NCBI GenBank assembly: GCA_963805925.1
Contig: CAWDWB010000004.1
Span: 62,001-126,000, forward strand
Direction: 5' to 3'
Length of the DNA: 64,000 bases
Source: CAMPKL01 sp963805925
Lineage (GTDB): Bacteria > Acidobacteriota > Terriglobia > Bryobacterales > UBA6623
How positions within the stretch are numbered: position 1 is the first letter of the stretch; each line of letters opens with the position of its first letter. The notes beneath the pieces were generated by a model. That model made no database searches. It saw nothing but the letters and a program-made list of their open reading frames with translations, and was not told the DNA's origin. A program made the translations under genes and the position numbers. Shown here one piece after another: positions 55,118 to 63,696 of the stretch.

Positions 55118-56254
55118 TCAGTTGGCCGGGCTCAGCCGGATCAAAACTTGGTCGTCGCTCACTTCGACCTGGTGCTTCATCGTGCGATCGAGATCAATGA
55201 CGGCGCGAGTGACGGGCGGATCAAGCTGGAACTGCGAGTAGCGGATCTGCTTCACGCCGCCTTGATCGACGGGCACGGAACCGGAACCCTTAGAAATTTG
55301 TTGCACCACCCCTTGCAAGTCGACGACTAAGCGATCCGGCGATGCCAGGGCGAACGCGCGATAGGCCGGTTTGCCGGTCGTGGCGAGGTGAATCTGCAGT
55401 TCGCCGCCCGCTAGTTCGAATGAGAGGGCAGTGACGCTGAGGCCCGAGGCAGGCGACGGAGGCGGCGCGATGGCGGCGACGTCGGTCGTGCGAGTGGGAG
55501 CCGAAGCAGCCGGAGCAGCGGGAGCAGCCGGAGCGCGAGTCAGTTCCTTGACGGGGTTGGCGTCCGTCTTCATCACGCGGAAGGTGACGTAAGGCGACGA
55601 CGTCGACGGGCGCGCGCTGCCGCGGCTATAGCAGGTCGCGCTGGCCGGATCGCTGCGAAAGCCTCCGCCGCGCAGCACGCGGAAATCGCCGGATGAAGGG
55701 CCAGCGGGATCCTCTTTGTGCGACTTCGAGTAGTAATCGGGCGCGTACCAATCCGAGGTCCATTCCCATAGGTTGTAGGCAACGGCATAGACGCCGAACC
55801 CGTTTGGCCTTAAGGGCGAGGCGGACGCCGAGGCAGCGGGCGCATACTCATCGCCCCACGGATAGGTTTGTTGATCGAGGCCGCCGCGCGCCGCCCGTTC
55901 CCAGCGCGCTTCGCTGGGCAAGGTGACCCCTGTTCTCAGCCGGTCTTGGAGCCAGCGGCAGTACGCTTCGGCATCGCTCCAGGTCACGCCGGTGACGGGG
56001 GCGTCGGGGCTTTCATCTCCCGGACTGCGATGCTCCGGGCGAAAAGCCTGAAACTCAAGGTTAGAAACCGGGCGAGCGGAAATCTCGAACCCGGGAGTCT
56101 CCACGGCGTGCGGCGGACGTTCCCAGGCCGCGCCCTCGGTGGAACCCATCGAAAACTCACCGGCGGGAATCGGCACGAACTCGGGAAGAGCGGGCTCCTG
56201 GCCTGGAAGCGTCAGGGCGACGAGAAGAAGCCCAATGGCAAGGCGACTCAGCAT
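55118..56254 (-). CDS. SUMF1/formylglycine-enzyme-like protein fused to an AMIN domain
   Basis: A 378-residue exported protein (signal 1-20). Residues about 23-225 show the SUMF1 pattern: FVPIPAGEFSMGS, VTWSDAEAYCRWLQ, LPSEARWERAARGG, LWEWTSDWY, VLRGGGF. Only one Cys occurs at the active-site loop (ATCYSRGS); the usual C-x4-C pair is missing, so real sulfatase activation is unlikely. A Pro/Ala-rich linker leads to an AMIN domain (about 275-375), which binds peptidoglycan in amidases and secretins. It is the first of a four-gene minus-strand run. Confidence 0.87.
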   Translation of the reverse strand: MLSRLAIGLLLVALTLPGQEPALPEFVPIPAGEFSMGSTEGAAWERPPHAVETPGFEISARPVSNLEFQAFRPEHRSPGDESPDAPVTGVTWSDAEAYCRWLQDRLRTGVTLPSEARWERAARGGLDQQTYPWGDEYAPAASASASPLRPNGFGVYAVAYNLWEWTSDWYAPDYYSKSHKEDPAGPSSGDFRVLRGGGFRSDPASATCYSRGSARPSTSSPYVTFRVMKTDANPVKELTRAPAAPAAPAASAPTRTTDVAAIAPPPSPASGLSVTALSFELAGGELQIHLATTGKPAYRAFALASPDRLVVDLQGVVQQISKGSGSVPVDQGGVKQIRYSQFQLDPPVTRAVIDLDRTMKHQVEVSDDQVLIRLSPAN

Positions 56255-56300
56255 TCAGAGGGCATTGTAACTATCCCGTGATCCAATTGGGTTTTCGCCG

Positions 56301-56335
56301 AGTACCACCGGTACTAAAAGCGAGTGGCCCTCGCT
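56301..56335 (+). promoter_or_regulatory. Two tandem hairpins upstream of the first TPR gene
   Basis: AGTACC/GGTACT (56301-56306, 56310-56315) and AGCGAG/CTCGCT (56319-56324, 56330-56335) lie in the divergent region between the SUMF1-AMIN gene and the TPR gene. An unused AAGGAGAT stands at about 56360. Role unknown. Confidence 0.35.
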
Positions 56336-56411
56336 AGGGTCCTTTGCTAGTTGTATTCTTAAGGAGATATCTGCGAAACTTCAGCGCGAGCGATTTTAGA
56401 TCTTTCGGTCT

Positions 56412-57617
56412 ATGCCAAGCAGTATTCGAGTCCTAGGACGAATCGCGGTGGCGGTCCTTTTACTGGCCGCTGCGCCGACTCCGATGCTGCGTGCGCAGAG
56501 CTTGCTCCACGCCCCGAACGATGAGTGGCTAAGCGAGTTGCAGCGCGGGCAGGAGTTGGACAATCAAGGCAAGACCAAAGAGGCCGAAGAATCGCTGGGC
56601 AAGGCGCTTCGGTACGCAGAGACATTCGGCGCGAAAAACGTACGCGTCGGGGCCTGCCTGAATGCCTTGGCGCTGCACCACCATCGCGAAGGCAATTATG
56701 AGGAGGCTGAAAAGCTCTACCTCCGAGCGCTTGACGTGTTGGAAAGTTCATTCGGGCCAGACCAAATCGACCTAGCCAAGATCCTGAGCAGTCTGACGAG
56801 TTTGTATCTCACGATCGAAGAGCCCGATGCAGCGGAGAAGGTCGCCCTGAGGCGTTTGGCGATTGTCGAAAAGCATTTCGGATCGGAGCACCTCGACGTA
56901 GCTGAGCCGTTGAGCGAGCTGTCGCTGATCTATTTTGTGAAGGGCGATTACGAGCGGTCGGAAGCCTATCAGGTGCGCGAATTGGAACTACTGAGCAAAG
57001 GGGCGCCGGACGACAAGGTTGCGCTGGCCGAGGCGTTCAGCAGCTTGGGAGTCATTCGCGCCGCCAACGGAGACTACTCCAGAGCGATGGCTCCTTTGGA
57101 GAGAGCGTCCGAGATTCGGCGGGAAGTCGGAGATTCGGAGACCTTGGCTGCAGCTCGGGACTTGGCGCACCTGGCCTCGGCCTATTCCAGCCGGATGAAC
57201 CTCGCGGAAGCGGAACGGCTGTTGAAGAAATCCCTGGGAATTCGCCAAGCTCTAGGGGCCAATCGCGACGCGGAAACGGCGACGGCCCTCAACAATCTTG
57301 GCGAAACGTATCGCAGCCAAGGACTCGCGGCCGAAGCGGAACAACAGTTCCGGCAATCGATTCGGATCTGGGAAGAGGCTGCCGGGGCCGACCACTTGGA
57401 AACGGCGATCAGTCTCAACAACCTGGCTGGGGCGCTGCAGGATCAGCAACGTTATCGAGAGGCCGAGCAGGCGTTGAAGAAGTCTCTTGAGGCTTTTCGC
57501 AAGAGATTGGGCCCGGAGCATCCTAAAACGTTGGAAGTCGTGCGCCAGTACGACGTTGTCAGCAGGCTAGCGGTGGCGACCGCCGCTGCATTGCCTCCCG
57601 TCCCGAGTGTCCCTTAA
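56412..57617 (+). CDS. Exported TPR-repeat protein (kinesin-light-chain-like repeats)
   Basis: A 401-residue protein with a signal peptide (1-28, cut near LRAQ). About eight tetratricopeptide repeats of the 42-residue kinesin-light-chain type follow (for example LNALALHHHREGNYEEAEKL, LNNLGETYRSQGLAAEAEQQ). No catalytic part is seen. It probably holds a periplasmic complex. A second TPR gene of similar design follows 75 bp later. Confidence 0.87.
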   Translation: MPSSIRVLGRIAVAVLLLAAAPTPMLRAQSLLHAPNDEWLSELQRGQELDNQGKTKEAEESLGKALRYAETFGAKNVRVGACLNALALHHHREGNYEEAEKLYLRALDVLESSFGPDQIDLAKILSSLTSLYLTIEEPDAAEKVALRRLAIVEKHFGSEHLDVAEPLSELSLIYFVKGDYERSEAYQVRELELLSKGAPDDKVALAEAFSSLGVIRAANGDYSRAMAPLERASEIRREVGDSETLAAARDLAHLASAYSSRMNLAEAERLLKKSLGIRQALGANRDAETATALNNLGETYRSQGLAAEAEQQFRQSIRIWEEAAGADHLETAISLNNLAGALQDQQRYREAEQALKKSLEAFRKRLGPEHPKTLEVVRQYDVVSRLAVATAAALPPVPSVP

Positions 57618-57691
57618 GCCGGATTCGCCGACTAATCTCAGCGTCCAGGACTGTTAAACTGGCCTACGGGGTTAGTGTTTTCGTTGACATC

Positions 57692-58714
57692 ATGAGGATA
57701 TTCGCTGCTGTGAAAGCTCAGCGGCTGGCGTTGATTCTCTGCTGGTCCATGATCGCTGCCGGCGCGCTGAAGGCGCAGCCGGCGGATTGGGAGACTCTCG
57801 TACGAGAAGGCGATGCCGCGTTGGCATCGAACGACTACAGCAAGGCTGCGGAACTATTCGAAGGGGCGGTCGAGTTTGGCTCAACGCTGCCGGATTCGGA
57901 CCCCCGCAAAGCGGAGGCGTTGATGCGGCTAGCCCGCGCTCATCGGGCGGAGGGCGATCTCGCCCGGCCCGAGGACCTCTACCGGCAGGCAGACCAGCCG
58001 GCAGCGGCAGCTTGGGGCAGAGAAAGCGCCGAGTACGGCTCGTTTTTGAACGAGGTCGGACGCTACTATCACCGGCGTCGGAAACTGGATACCGCCGAGC
58101 GGTTCTATCTGGATGGATTTGGCGTGCGCGTCCGGGTCCTGGGCAAAGATCATCCGGATGTCGCCGAAAGCATCGTGAATCTGGCGATTCTCTATGAGAA
58201 CCAATCGCGGAACGAGAAGGCGGAGTCCTATTACCGGACGGCGATTGAGATTCGAGAGCGTGTCTTAGGTGCGACGGATCTGCGAACCGTAGAAGCGAAA
58301 GAGCACTTCGCGCGCTTTCTGCACGGCCTACAACAGCATGAAGAGGCTTCCAGGCTGGAGCAAGAGACCCGCGCCGTGAGGGCGCCTTTGCTGGCGCAAA
58401 TGGCGGGCGAGCACGTCGAAATGCAGGCGCTGCCAATCTCGGAAGTGAATCGCCCGCCGGAGATCGTCGAGCGCACCGAGCCCGAGTATACGGAAGAGGC
58501 CTTTATCGGCCGCACGCAGGGTTCCGTCGGGATCCATGTCGAAATTGACGCGGAGGGGGTCCCTCGTAATCTGCAGGTAGTCCGACCGCTAGGACTGGGG
58601 TTGGACGAACAAGCCTTGACGGCCCTCAAGCAGTGGCGATTCCGTCCCGCACGCAAAGACGGCCGCGCGGTCGCCTGCCGCGTGATCTACGAGATCAACT
58701 TCACTCTGCTCTAA
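57692..58714 (+). CDS. TPR protein with C-terminal TonB domain
   Basis: A 340-residue exported protein (signal 1-28). TPR repeats lie at about 35-210, similar to those of the preceding protein. The last 90 residues form a TonB-type C-terminal domain (EPEYTEEAFIGRTQGSVGIH, PRNLQVVRPLGLGLDEQALTAL, KQWRFRPA). There is no N-terminal membrane anchor with ExbB contacts and no long Pro-rich spacer, so it is unlikely to transduce energy as true TonB. It may instead dock to an outer-membrane receptor. It overlaps the facing gene by three bases. Confidence 0.87.
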   Translation: MRIFAAVKAQRLALILCWSMIAAGALKAQPADWETLVREGDAALASNDYSKAAELFEGAVEFGSTLPDSDPRKAEALMRLARAHRAEGDLARPEDLYRQADQPAAAAWGRESAEYGSFLNEVGRYYHRRRKLDTAERFYLDGFGVRVRVLGKDHPDVAESIVNLAILYENQSRNEKAESYYRTAIEIRERVLGATDLRTVEAKEHFARFLHGLQQHEEASRLEQETRAVRAPLLAQMAGEHVEMQALPISEVNRPPEIVERTEPEYTEEAFIGRTQGSVGIHVEIDAEGVPRNLQVVRPLGLGLDEQALTALKQWRFRPARKDGRAVACRVIYEINFTLL

Positions 58715-59658
58715 AGAACCGGCGCCTGATTCAGCAGCGCCTCTCCGCGCAGTCCGCGCATCAGGTTCTCGACCGAGTTCTCGGCCATCTTGCTTCGCGT
58801 CTGAACGGTGGCGCTGCCCAGATGCGGCACGATCGTCACGTTGTCGAGCTTGAGTATCGGGTGATCGCGGGGCAGGGGCTCCGGGTCGGTTACGTCAAGT
58901 CCGGCGGACCAAATGACCTTGTCGCGAAGGGCCTCGTAGAGCGCCTGGGTGTCGACGACACCACCGCGTGCGATGTTCACCAAGGTCGCAGTCTGCTTCA
59001 TCTTGGCCAACTCGGCCGTCCCAATCAGACCCCGCGTCTCATCCGTGAGCGGGCAGCAGAGCATGACGTAGTCGGACTTTTCGAGCAACTCATCCAACGA
59101 AACGTACTTCGCTCCGACGGCCGCCGCCGCCTCAGGCCGCGGCCGGCGGTTGTAGTAGAGGATGTCCATATCGAAGGCCTTGGCACGCTTGGCGACTGTT
59201 TGACCAATCGCGCCCATGCCGACGATGCCGAGAGTGCTGGAGTGGACTTCGCGGCCCCACATGAAGCCCGGATCATGCGTGAGGAACTCAGGCGAACGGG
59301 CGTAGCGGTCGCCCTCGGCGATGCGGCGTGCGGCGGCCAACATCAGCGCCATGCCGAGGTCGGCCGTAGCGCCGTTCAAGACGCCTGGCGTATGTCCGAC
59401 TGGGATTCCGCGGTCTGCGGCGTCCTTGACGTTGATGTGATCTACGCCGACGCCGTAGTTACTGATGATGCGAATTCCGGGCAGACGGTCCATGATGGCG
59501 CCGTCGACGTGTGGGTGGCTGTAGGTGTAGATGCCGTCGACGTCATCGGCTCCGCTTTGGGTGACGTCCCAGGGAAGGAGTTCGACTCGGTCCGCGAAGA
59601 AATCGAGAACCATCTGATCGGGGGAATCGGCGACGACGCGCGGCTTCTTGGCGGACAT
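58711..59658 (-). CDS. D-2-hydroxyacid dehydrogenase (glyoxylate reductase-like)
   Basis: Starting at MSAKKPRVV, 315 residues (ATG at 59721 is less likely). The NAD site is LGIVGMGAIGQTVAKRA; catalytic Arg lies in NIARGGVVD, Glu in DVTDPEPL and His in PHLGSATV. The layout matches GyaR/GhrB glyoxylate or hydroxypyruvate reductases. It may recycle glycolate or serine-cycle acids. Next to it lies mobile-element debris. Confidence 0.93.
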   Translation of the reverse strand: MSAKKPRVVADSPDQMVLDFFADRVELLPWDVTQSGADDVDGIYTYSHPHVDGAIMDRLPGIRIISNYGVGVDHINVKDAADRGIPVGHTPGVLNGATADLGMALMLAAARRIAEGDRYARSPEFLTHDPGFMWGREVHSSTLGIVGMGAIGQTVAKRAKAFDMDILYYNRRPRPEAAAAVGAKYVSLDELLEKSDYVMLCCPLTDETRGLIGTAELAKMKQTATLVNIARGGVVDTQALYEALRDKVIWSAGLDVTDPEPLPRDHPILKLDNVTIVPHLGSATVQTRSKMAENSVENLMRGLRGEALLNQAPVL

Positions 59659-59793
59659 AAGCCTTACAGCTTGCCCCTCCGTGCGGGATGGAGTCAACTT
59701 TCCGGGTAGCAGGGGGTCCAAGCGAGGATCTCGAAATGGCGTTGCTCCCTTCTCTTTTTTTCTCCTGTCCTCATGTGCCTTCCGTCGCTTCCC

Positions 59794-60264
59794 TTAGCAA
59801 TCTCCTCCATCGTGAGCCGCGAGCGCCTTGGGCTTGGGACCCGGCGGTCGCCGCCGCAGTTCGCGCTCGAAGCGGCGTTCCATCTCTTCGACAAAGTCGG
59901 CATCCCCAAGCGGCAGGCCGGACTGCGTCGCGCGCAAGAGGGCGGCGCCGATCTCTTCCTGATTCGCGAGCGCCGCCGGATCGAACGGTTCGTCGTCGAG
60001 GCCGAGTTCGCTCCAAGCCCAGATATCGAGCAAGAGGTCGGAGCCGAGCCCTTCGATGTGGGCGCGGGCGCTGGACCAAGCGTAGTCCGAGGCGCGTTCG
60101 ACGATGTGCGCACGGACGGGGTTCAGGTCAACGTAGGCCAGCGCGGAGAGCAGGTGCGACGGGCCGGGAGCGCAGGAGAAGAAGCGGTTCTGCCACAGAT
60201 GCCCGCTCGTGCGGCGCAGGCGGTTGAAGCGTTGGGCGTAGACGCCGAAGTGCGCCTCGATCTC
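59794..60264 (-). mobile_element. Remnant of a REP-associated tyrosine transposase (IS200-like, RayT)
   Basis: The open frame (59794-60351) reads HFGVYAQRFNRLRRTSGHLW, then QNRFFSC, LAYVDLNPVRAHIVERASDY, and ends with GLPLGDADFVEEMERRFERE and a basic tail. These are the C-terminal two thirds of RayT/IS200-like Y1 transposases. The N-terminal part with HuH motif is missing. Homology begins near 60264; codons before that belong to other sequence. It is a truncated, inactive copy. Confidence 0.75.
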
Positions 60265-60274
60265 AAGCGCATGC

Positions 60275-60422
60275 TCGACGAGGTCTACAATCACGAACGG
60301 CTCCACTCGGCCCTGGGCTACCTGAGCCCCGCCGAGTTCGAGACAATCCATGCAACGCCGGTGCCTTCGGCGCCGGCTAACCTGTCACTGGTTTCTTTGT
60401 TGCAGTGAAAGGGTGCAGGACA
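60275..60422 (+). mobile_element. 3' end of an IS3-family transposase with terminal sequence
   Basis: On the plus strand the frame reads DEVYNHERLHSALGYLSPAE, the C-terminal end of the IS3 OrfB integrase core, stopping at 60406-60408. GGGTGCAGGACA (60411-60422), ending in CA, looks like the right terminal repeat. No matching left end was found in the window. The fragment meets the reversed RayT remnant near 60270, so two elements were cut and joined. Confidence 0.7.
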
Positions 60423-60860
60423 ACCCTAATTAACATTCGTAACAGCATAAACCCAGCGGCGACTGACCCAACAGCCTCAGAAAATTTGGACCCTCATGCT
60501 ACAAGGGAGCTAAGAGTTGGCCGGTTTGGCCTACCACGACCAAGGGAGGCGTCAGACACGTCCTGGGCGCTGGCTTTAGGAGCAGTTTCCGCTAGACCAG
60601 CTTTCCGGTTTCCATAACCATATTGTTATGAGCAAGTTATGGAGAATCATGAATGGAAGAACGCTGAAATATGCGGAAACCACAGGAAATTCGCGGAAAA
60701 ACATGGCGCCGGATCGGCATCTGGCGGAACTTCGCGGAACGGCACGGAACGACTGCCCAGATTAGCGGGGATGCGGTTCGTGCGATGCCGCTGGGGCCTG
60801 GCATTTGACCTCTCTTTTGCTTTCGGGGCTCGGATGCGCTGACACGGGTGAGGCTGGCCG
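60423..60860. repeat. Gene-free stretch with nested inverted repeats and GCGGAA motifs
   Basis: No supportable gene. CCATAAC (60612-60618) pairs with GTTATGG (60636-60642); CATAAC/GTTATG form an inner alternative hairpin. From 60672 to 60750, CGGAA occurs six times, often as TTCGCGGAA. A short ORF at 60639-60842 spans this but has only low-complexity, basic sequence. A related GCGGAA-rich patch lies at about 36738-36775. Confidence 0.4.
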
Positions 60861-62291
60861 TCAAGCTTTGGCTAGTTTCCAGGCGCCGCGGCGGAAGACA
60901 AGGAAGCCGACCAGGGCCCAAAGAGCCATAGAAAAGACAATCGCAGCCATTGCTCCCGTCAGCCCGAGGCCCAGCATGTGCGACAACAGATAGGCTAACG
61001 GCAGTTGCACCAGCCACAGCACGAAGAAGTTGATTTTCATCGGTGTGCTGGAGTCCCCAGCGCCGTTGAAGGCCTGTGAGAAGGCGCTCGTGTAGGCCGA
61101 AAACACGTACGCGAAGCTAGAAACGCGCAGAGCTTCGGCTCCGGCAGCCAGCACGGCCGGATCGTCGCTGAACAGCGACACCAGAAACTCAGCTGATAGA
61201 CCGAAAACAATGGCCGTTACAGCAAGAAACACAAGATTGTAACGACCGACTAACCACACGGATTCTTCAGCGCGATCCGGTCGCTTGGCTCCAAGATTTT
61301 GTCCGACGAGCGTCGAAACGGCGTTGCTCATGCCCCACGAAGGCAGAATGGCGAAGTGGATGATTCTCACGGCGATGGTATAACCGGCGAGCGCGTCTTC
61401 GCCTAAGAGCGCCACCACTCTCATCACTCCCAGCCAACTCGCCGTAGCGATAAAAAACTGCGCCATGGCCCTGCGCGAGATACGCAGCAACGGGCGCATG
61501 ATCGCCCAATCGAAATGCAGTAGGTCCCAACGCAGGCGAATGCGGCGGTCGCCGGACATCAGCGCCCAAAACTGGAACGCCACGCCCAATCCGCGGCCGA
61601 TGGTCGTCGCGATGGCGGCGCCTTCCAAACCGAGTTCAGGGAAAGGTCCGAGCCCGAAGATGAGGCAGGGATCGAGGACGATGTTGAACAGATTCGCCAG
61701 CCAAAGGGAGCGCATGGCGATCGCGGCATCGCCCGCGCCGCGAAAGATGGCGTTGTTGAGGAAGAGCAGGAAGATCGTAGACGATCCGCCCAGAAGGATC
61801 GCAGCGAAGCCCGATCCGGCGACCACATCCGGCGTGCCGCCCATCCAGGTAAGAATGTCCGTCGCCCAGAACCAGCCAAAGATGCCGAAGGGAATGGAGA
61901 ACGCAATGCCGGCGAAGATGGCCTGCACGGCCGCCCTGCCTGCTCCTTCTTCGTCGCCTTCGCCGATGCGCCGCGCAACCGTCGCCGTCGCGCCGATGCT
62001 CAGACCGAGGGCAATAGCGAACAAGAGGATGACGACCGCCCCAGTCAGACCTACCGCCGCAACTGCCGCGGGGCCAAGCTTGCTGACGAAAAAGATGTCG
62101 ACCAACCCGAAGGTGGACTCCATCATCAGTTCCAGCGCCATCGGAAGAGCGAGCAGCAAGATCGCACGAGGCAGCGGCAGCTTCGTATAGTCTTGACGAC
62201 GGCCCGCGAGGGAGGCGCGTACCGCGCTCCAAAACGAGGGAAGCGAAGGATCGCCGACTAGATCCCTAGGGGACTCGGGTAAGGACGACAT
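60861..62291 (-). CDS. MATE-family efflux transporter
   Basis: Starting at MSSLPESP, about 476 residues (ATG at 62333 is possible and overlaps more of the facing leader). Twelve membrane segments form two repeats. Opening motif LALPMALELMMESTFGLVDIFFVSKLG and the QNLGAKRPDRAEESVWLV segment are usual for MATE. It exports drugs or metabolites using sodium or proton gradients. It diverges from the MFS gene. Confidence 0.93.
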   Translation of the reverse strand: MSSLPESPRDLVGDPSLPSFWSAVRASLAGRRQDYTKLPLPRAILLLALPMALELMMESTFGLVDIFFVSKLGPAAVAAVGLTGAVVILLFAIALGLSIGATATVARRIGEGDEEGAGRAAVQAIFAGIAFSIPFGIFGWFWATDILTWMGGTPDVVAGSGFAAILLGGSSTIFLLFLNNAIFRGAGDAAIAMRSLWLANLFNIVLDPCLIFGLGPFPELGLEGAAIATTIGRGLGVAFQFWALMSGDRRIRLRWDLLHFDWAIMRPLLRISRRAMAQFFIATASWLGVMRVVALLGEDALAGYTIAVRIIHFAILPSWGMSNAVSTLVGQNLGAKRPDRAEESVWLVGRYNLVFLAVTAIVFGLSAEFLVSLFSDDPAVLAAGAEALRVSSFAYVFSAYTSAFSQAFNGAGDSSTPMKINFFVLWLVQLPLAYLLSHMLGLGLTGAMAAIVFSMALWALVGFLVFRRGAWKLAKA

Positions 62292-62421
62292 GCGCGAGAA
62301 TCGGCCCGAAAGAGCCGCTTCCGATTGTCGCATCGCGCAGCGGAAGCAGAGTAGTCCGTTCGAATGCCGACTTGAGCCGGGGAGACCTTCTAACGGGTCG
62401 TGCTACGATTGCAGAACTCCG

Positions 62422-63696
62422 ATGCGCCCTACCCGAGTCCGGCATATCGTTCTATGGCTCACCGTCGCAGCCTACATGATCACTTACATGGATCGTGTGG
62501 TGATTTCGTCGGCCGCGCCACTGATCCAAGACGAATACGGATTTGATCTGGTGACGATGGGCTGGATCCTCGCATCCTTTCGCTGGGGATATGCGCTGTT
62601 TCAGATTCCTGGAGGCTGGCTCGGCGACCGCTTCGGGCCGAGAAAGGCGCTTACCGGAATCGTGATTTGGTGGAGCGTCTTCACCGCCAGCACGGCTTTG
62701 GCGTGGAGCGCCATGTCGATGGCAGCCTTCCGTTTCCTCTTCGGCATGGGCGAAGCGGGCGCATTCCCGACAGCCACGCGTTCACTGTCCCGCTGGATGC
62801 TGCCAACAGAGCGAGGTTTCGCCCAAGGCGTGACGCATGCCGGTTCTCGTCTCGGCGCCGCTTTCACGCCGCCGATCGTCGTTGCGTTGATGGTGGCCTT
62901 CGGATGGCGAGCGCCATTCTACATGTTCGGATGTCTCGGGCTTCTGTGGGCCGCAACTTGGTTCTTCTATTACCGCGACACGCCGGATGAGCATGCGTCG
63001 GTGAATGAAGGCGAGCGCGAGTTAATCCGCGCCTCGATCGGCACTCCGAAGGGTTCGGGGACGCAGACAGTCCCTTGGCGTGCCATCCTATCGAGTCCAA
63101 CGGTTCGGTACCTGTCGTTGATGTACTTCTGCTACGGCTATTGCCTAGCGATTTACCTGGACTGGTTCCCCACTTACCTTCGCGACTACCGTGGCTACAA
63201 CCTGAAAGAAATGGGCTTCTATGCGAGCCTGCCGCTGCTGGCTGGTGTTGTTGGCGACCTGCTCGGCGGCTGGGCTTCGGACCGGTTGGCACATCGCACC
63301 GGCAATCTGAAGATGGCTCGCCGCGGAGTCGCCGTCACCGGATTCCTGCTTGCGGCAACCGGCATTATCCCGGCGGCGCTGACCACCAACCCGGAAGCCT
63401 GCGTAGCCTTCTCCTGCTTGGGCTTCTTTGGCCTCGAAGTAACCGTCGGCGTGTCGTGGGCGATTCCCCTCGACATCGGCGGAGACTACGCGGGTTCAGT
63501 CTCGGCGATCATGAATACCTTGGGCAACGTCGGCGGCGCCCTGTCGCCAACGATCCTCGCTTATCTGGTGCAAGCCTACGGCTGGAATATCCCGTTCCTG
63601 GTGGCCTCGGGGCTCTGCGTCACGGCGGCCTTACTGTTTAGCAAGATCGACGCAACCAAGAGAGTAGTCGCAGAAGGGATCACTCACGCGCATTAG
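62422..63696 (+). CDS. MFS transporter (anion:cation symporter type)
   Basis: Starting at MRPTRVRH, 424 residues; the longer start at 62290 runs into the divergent MATE gene. Twelve membrane segments. ITYMDRVVISSAAPLIQDEYG, the motif A-like GGWLGDRFGPRKALT and FLFGMGEAGAFPTATRSLSRW match hexuronate/sialate/phthalate type carriers. It likely imports an organic acid or sugar acid. It overlaps the facing gene by four bases. Confidence 0.92.
   Translation: MRPTRVRHIVLWLTVAAYMITYMDRVVISSAAPLIQDEYGFDLVTMGWILASFRWGYALFQIPGGWLGDRFGPRKALTGIVIWWSVFTASTALAWSAMSMAAFRFLFGMGEAGAFPTATRSLSRWMLPTERGFAQGVTHAGSRLGAAFTPPIVVALMVAFGWRAPFYMFGCLGLLWAATWFFYYRDTPDEHASVNEGERELIRASIGTPKGSGTQTVPWRAILSSPTVRYLSLMYFCYGYCLAIYLDWFPTYLRDYRGYNLKEMGFYASLPLLAGVVGDLLGGWASDRLAHRTGNLKMARRGVAVTGFLLAATGIIPAALTTNPEACVAFSCLGFFGLEVTVGVSWAIPLDIGGDYAGSVSAIMNTLGNVGGALSPTILAYLVQAYGWNIPFLVASGLCVTAALLFSKIDATKRVVAEGITHAH

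Noticed and set aside
55118..56254. True formylglycine-generating enzyme for the 12-kb sulfatase
   Set aside because: The second active-site Cys is missing and the protein is fused to a wall-binding domain.
59773..60408. Plus-strand 211-codon ORF as a gene
   Set aside because: Only its last 40 codons resemble an IS3 transposase; the rest is antisense to the RayT remnant.
60639..60842. 67-codon ORF in the GCGGAA-rich patch
   Set aside because: Low-complexity basic translation, no ribosome site, repeats at DNA level explain the open frame.
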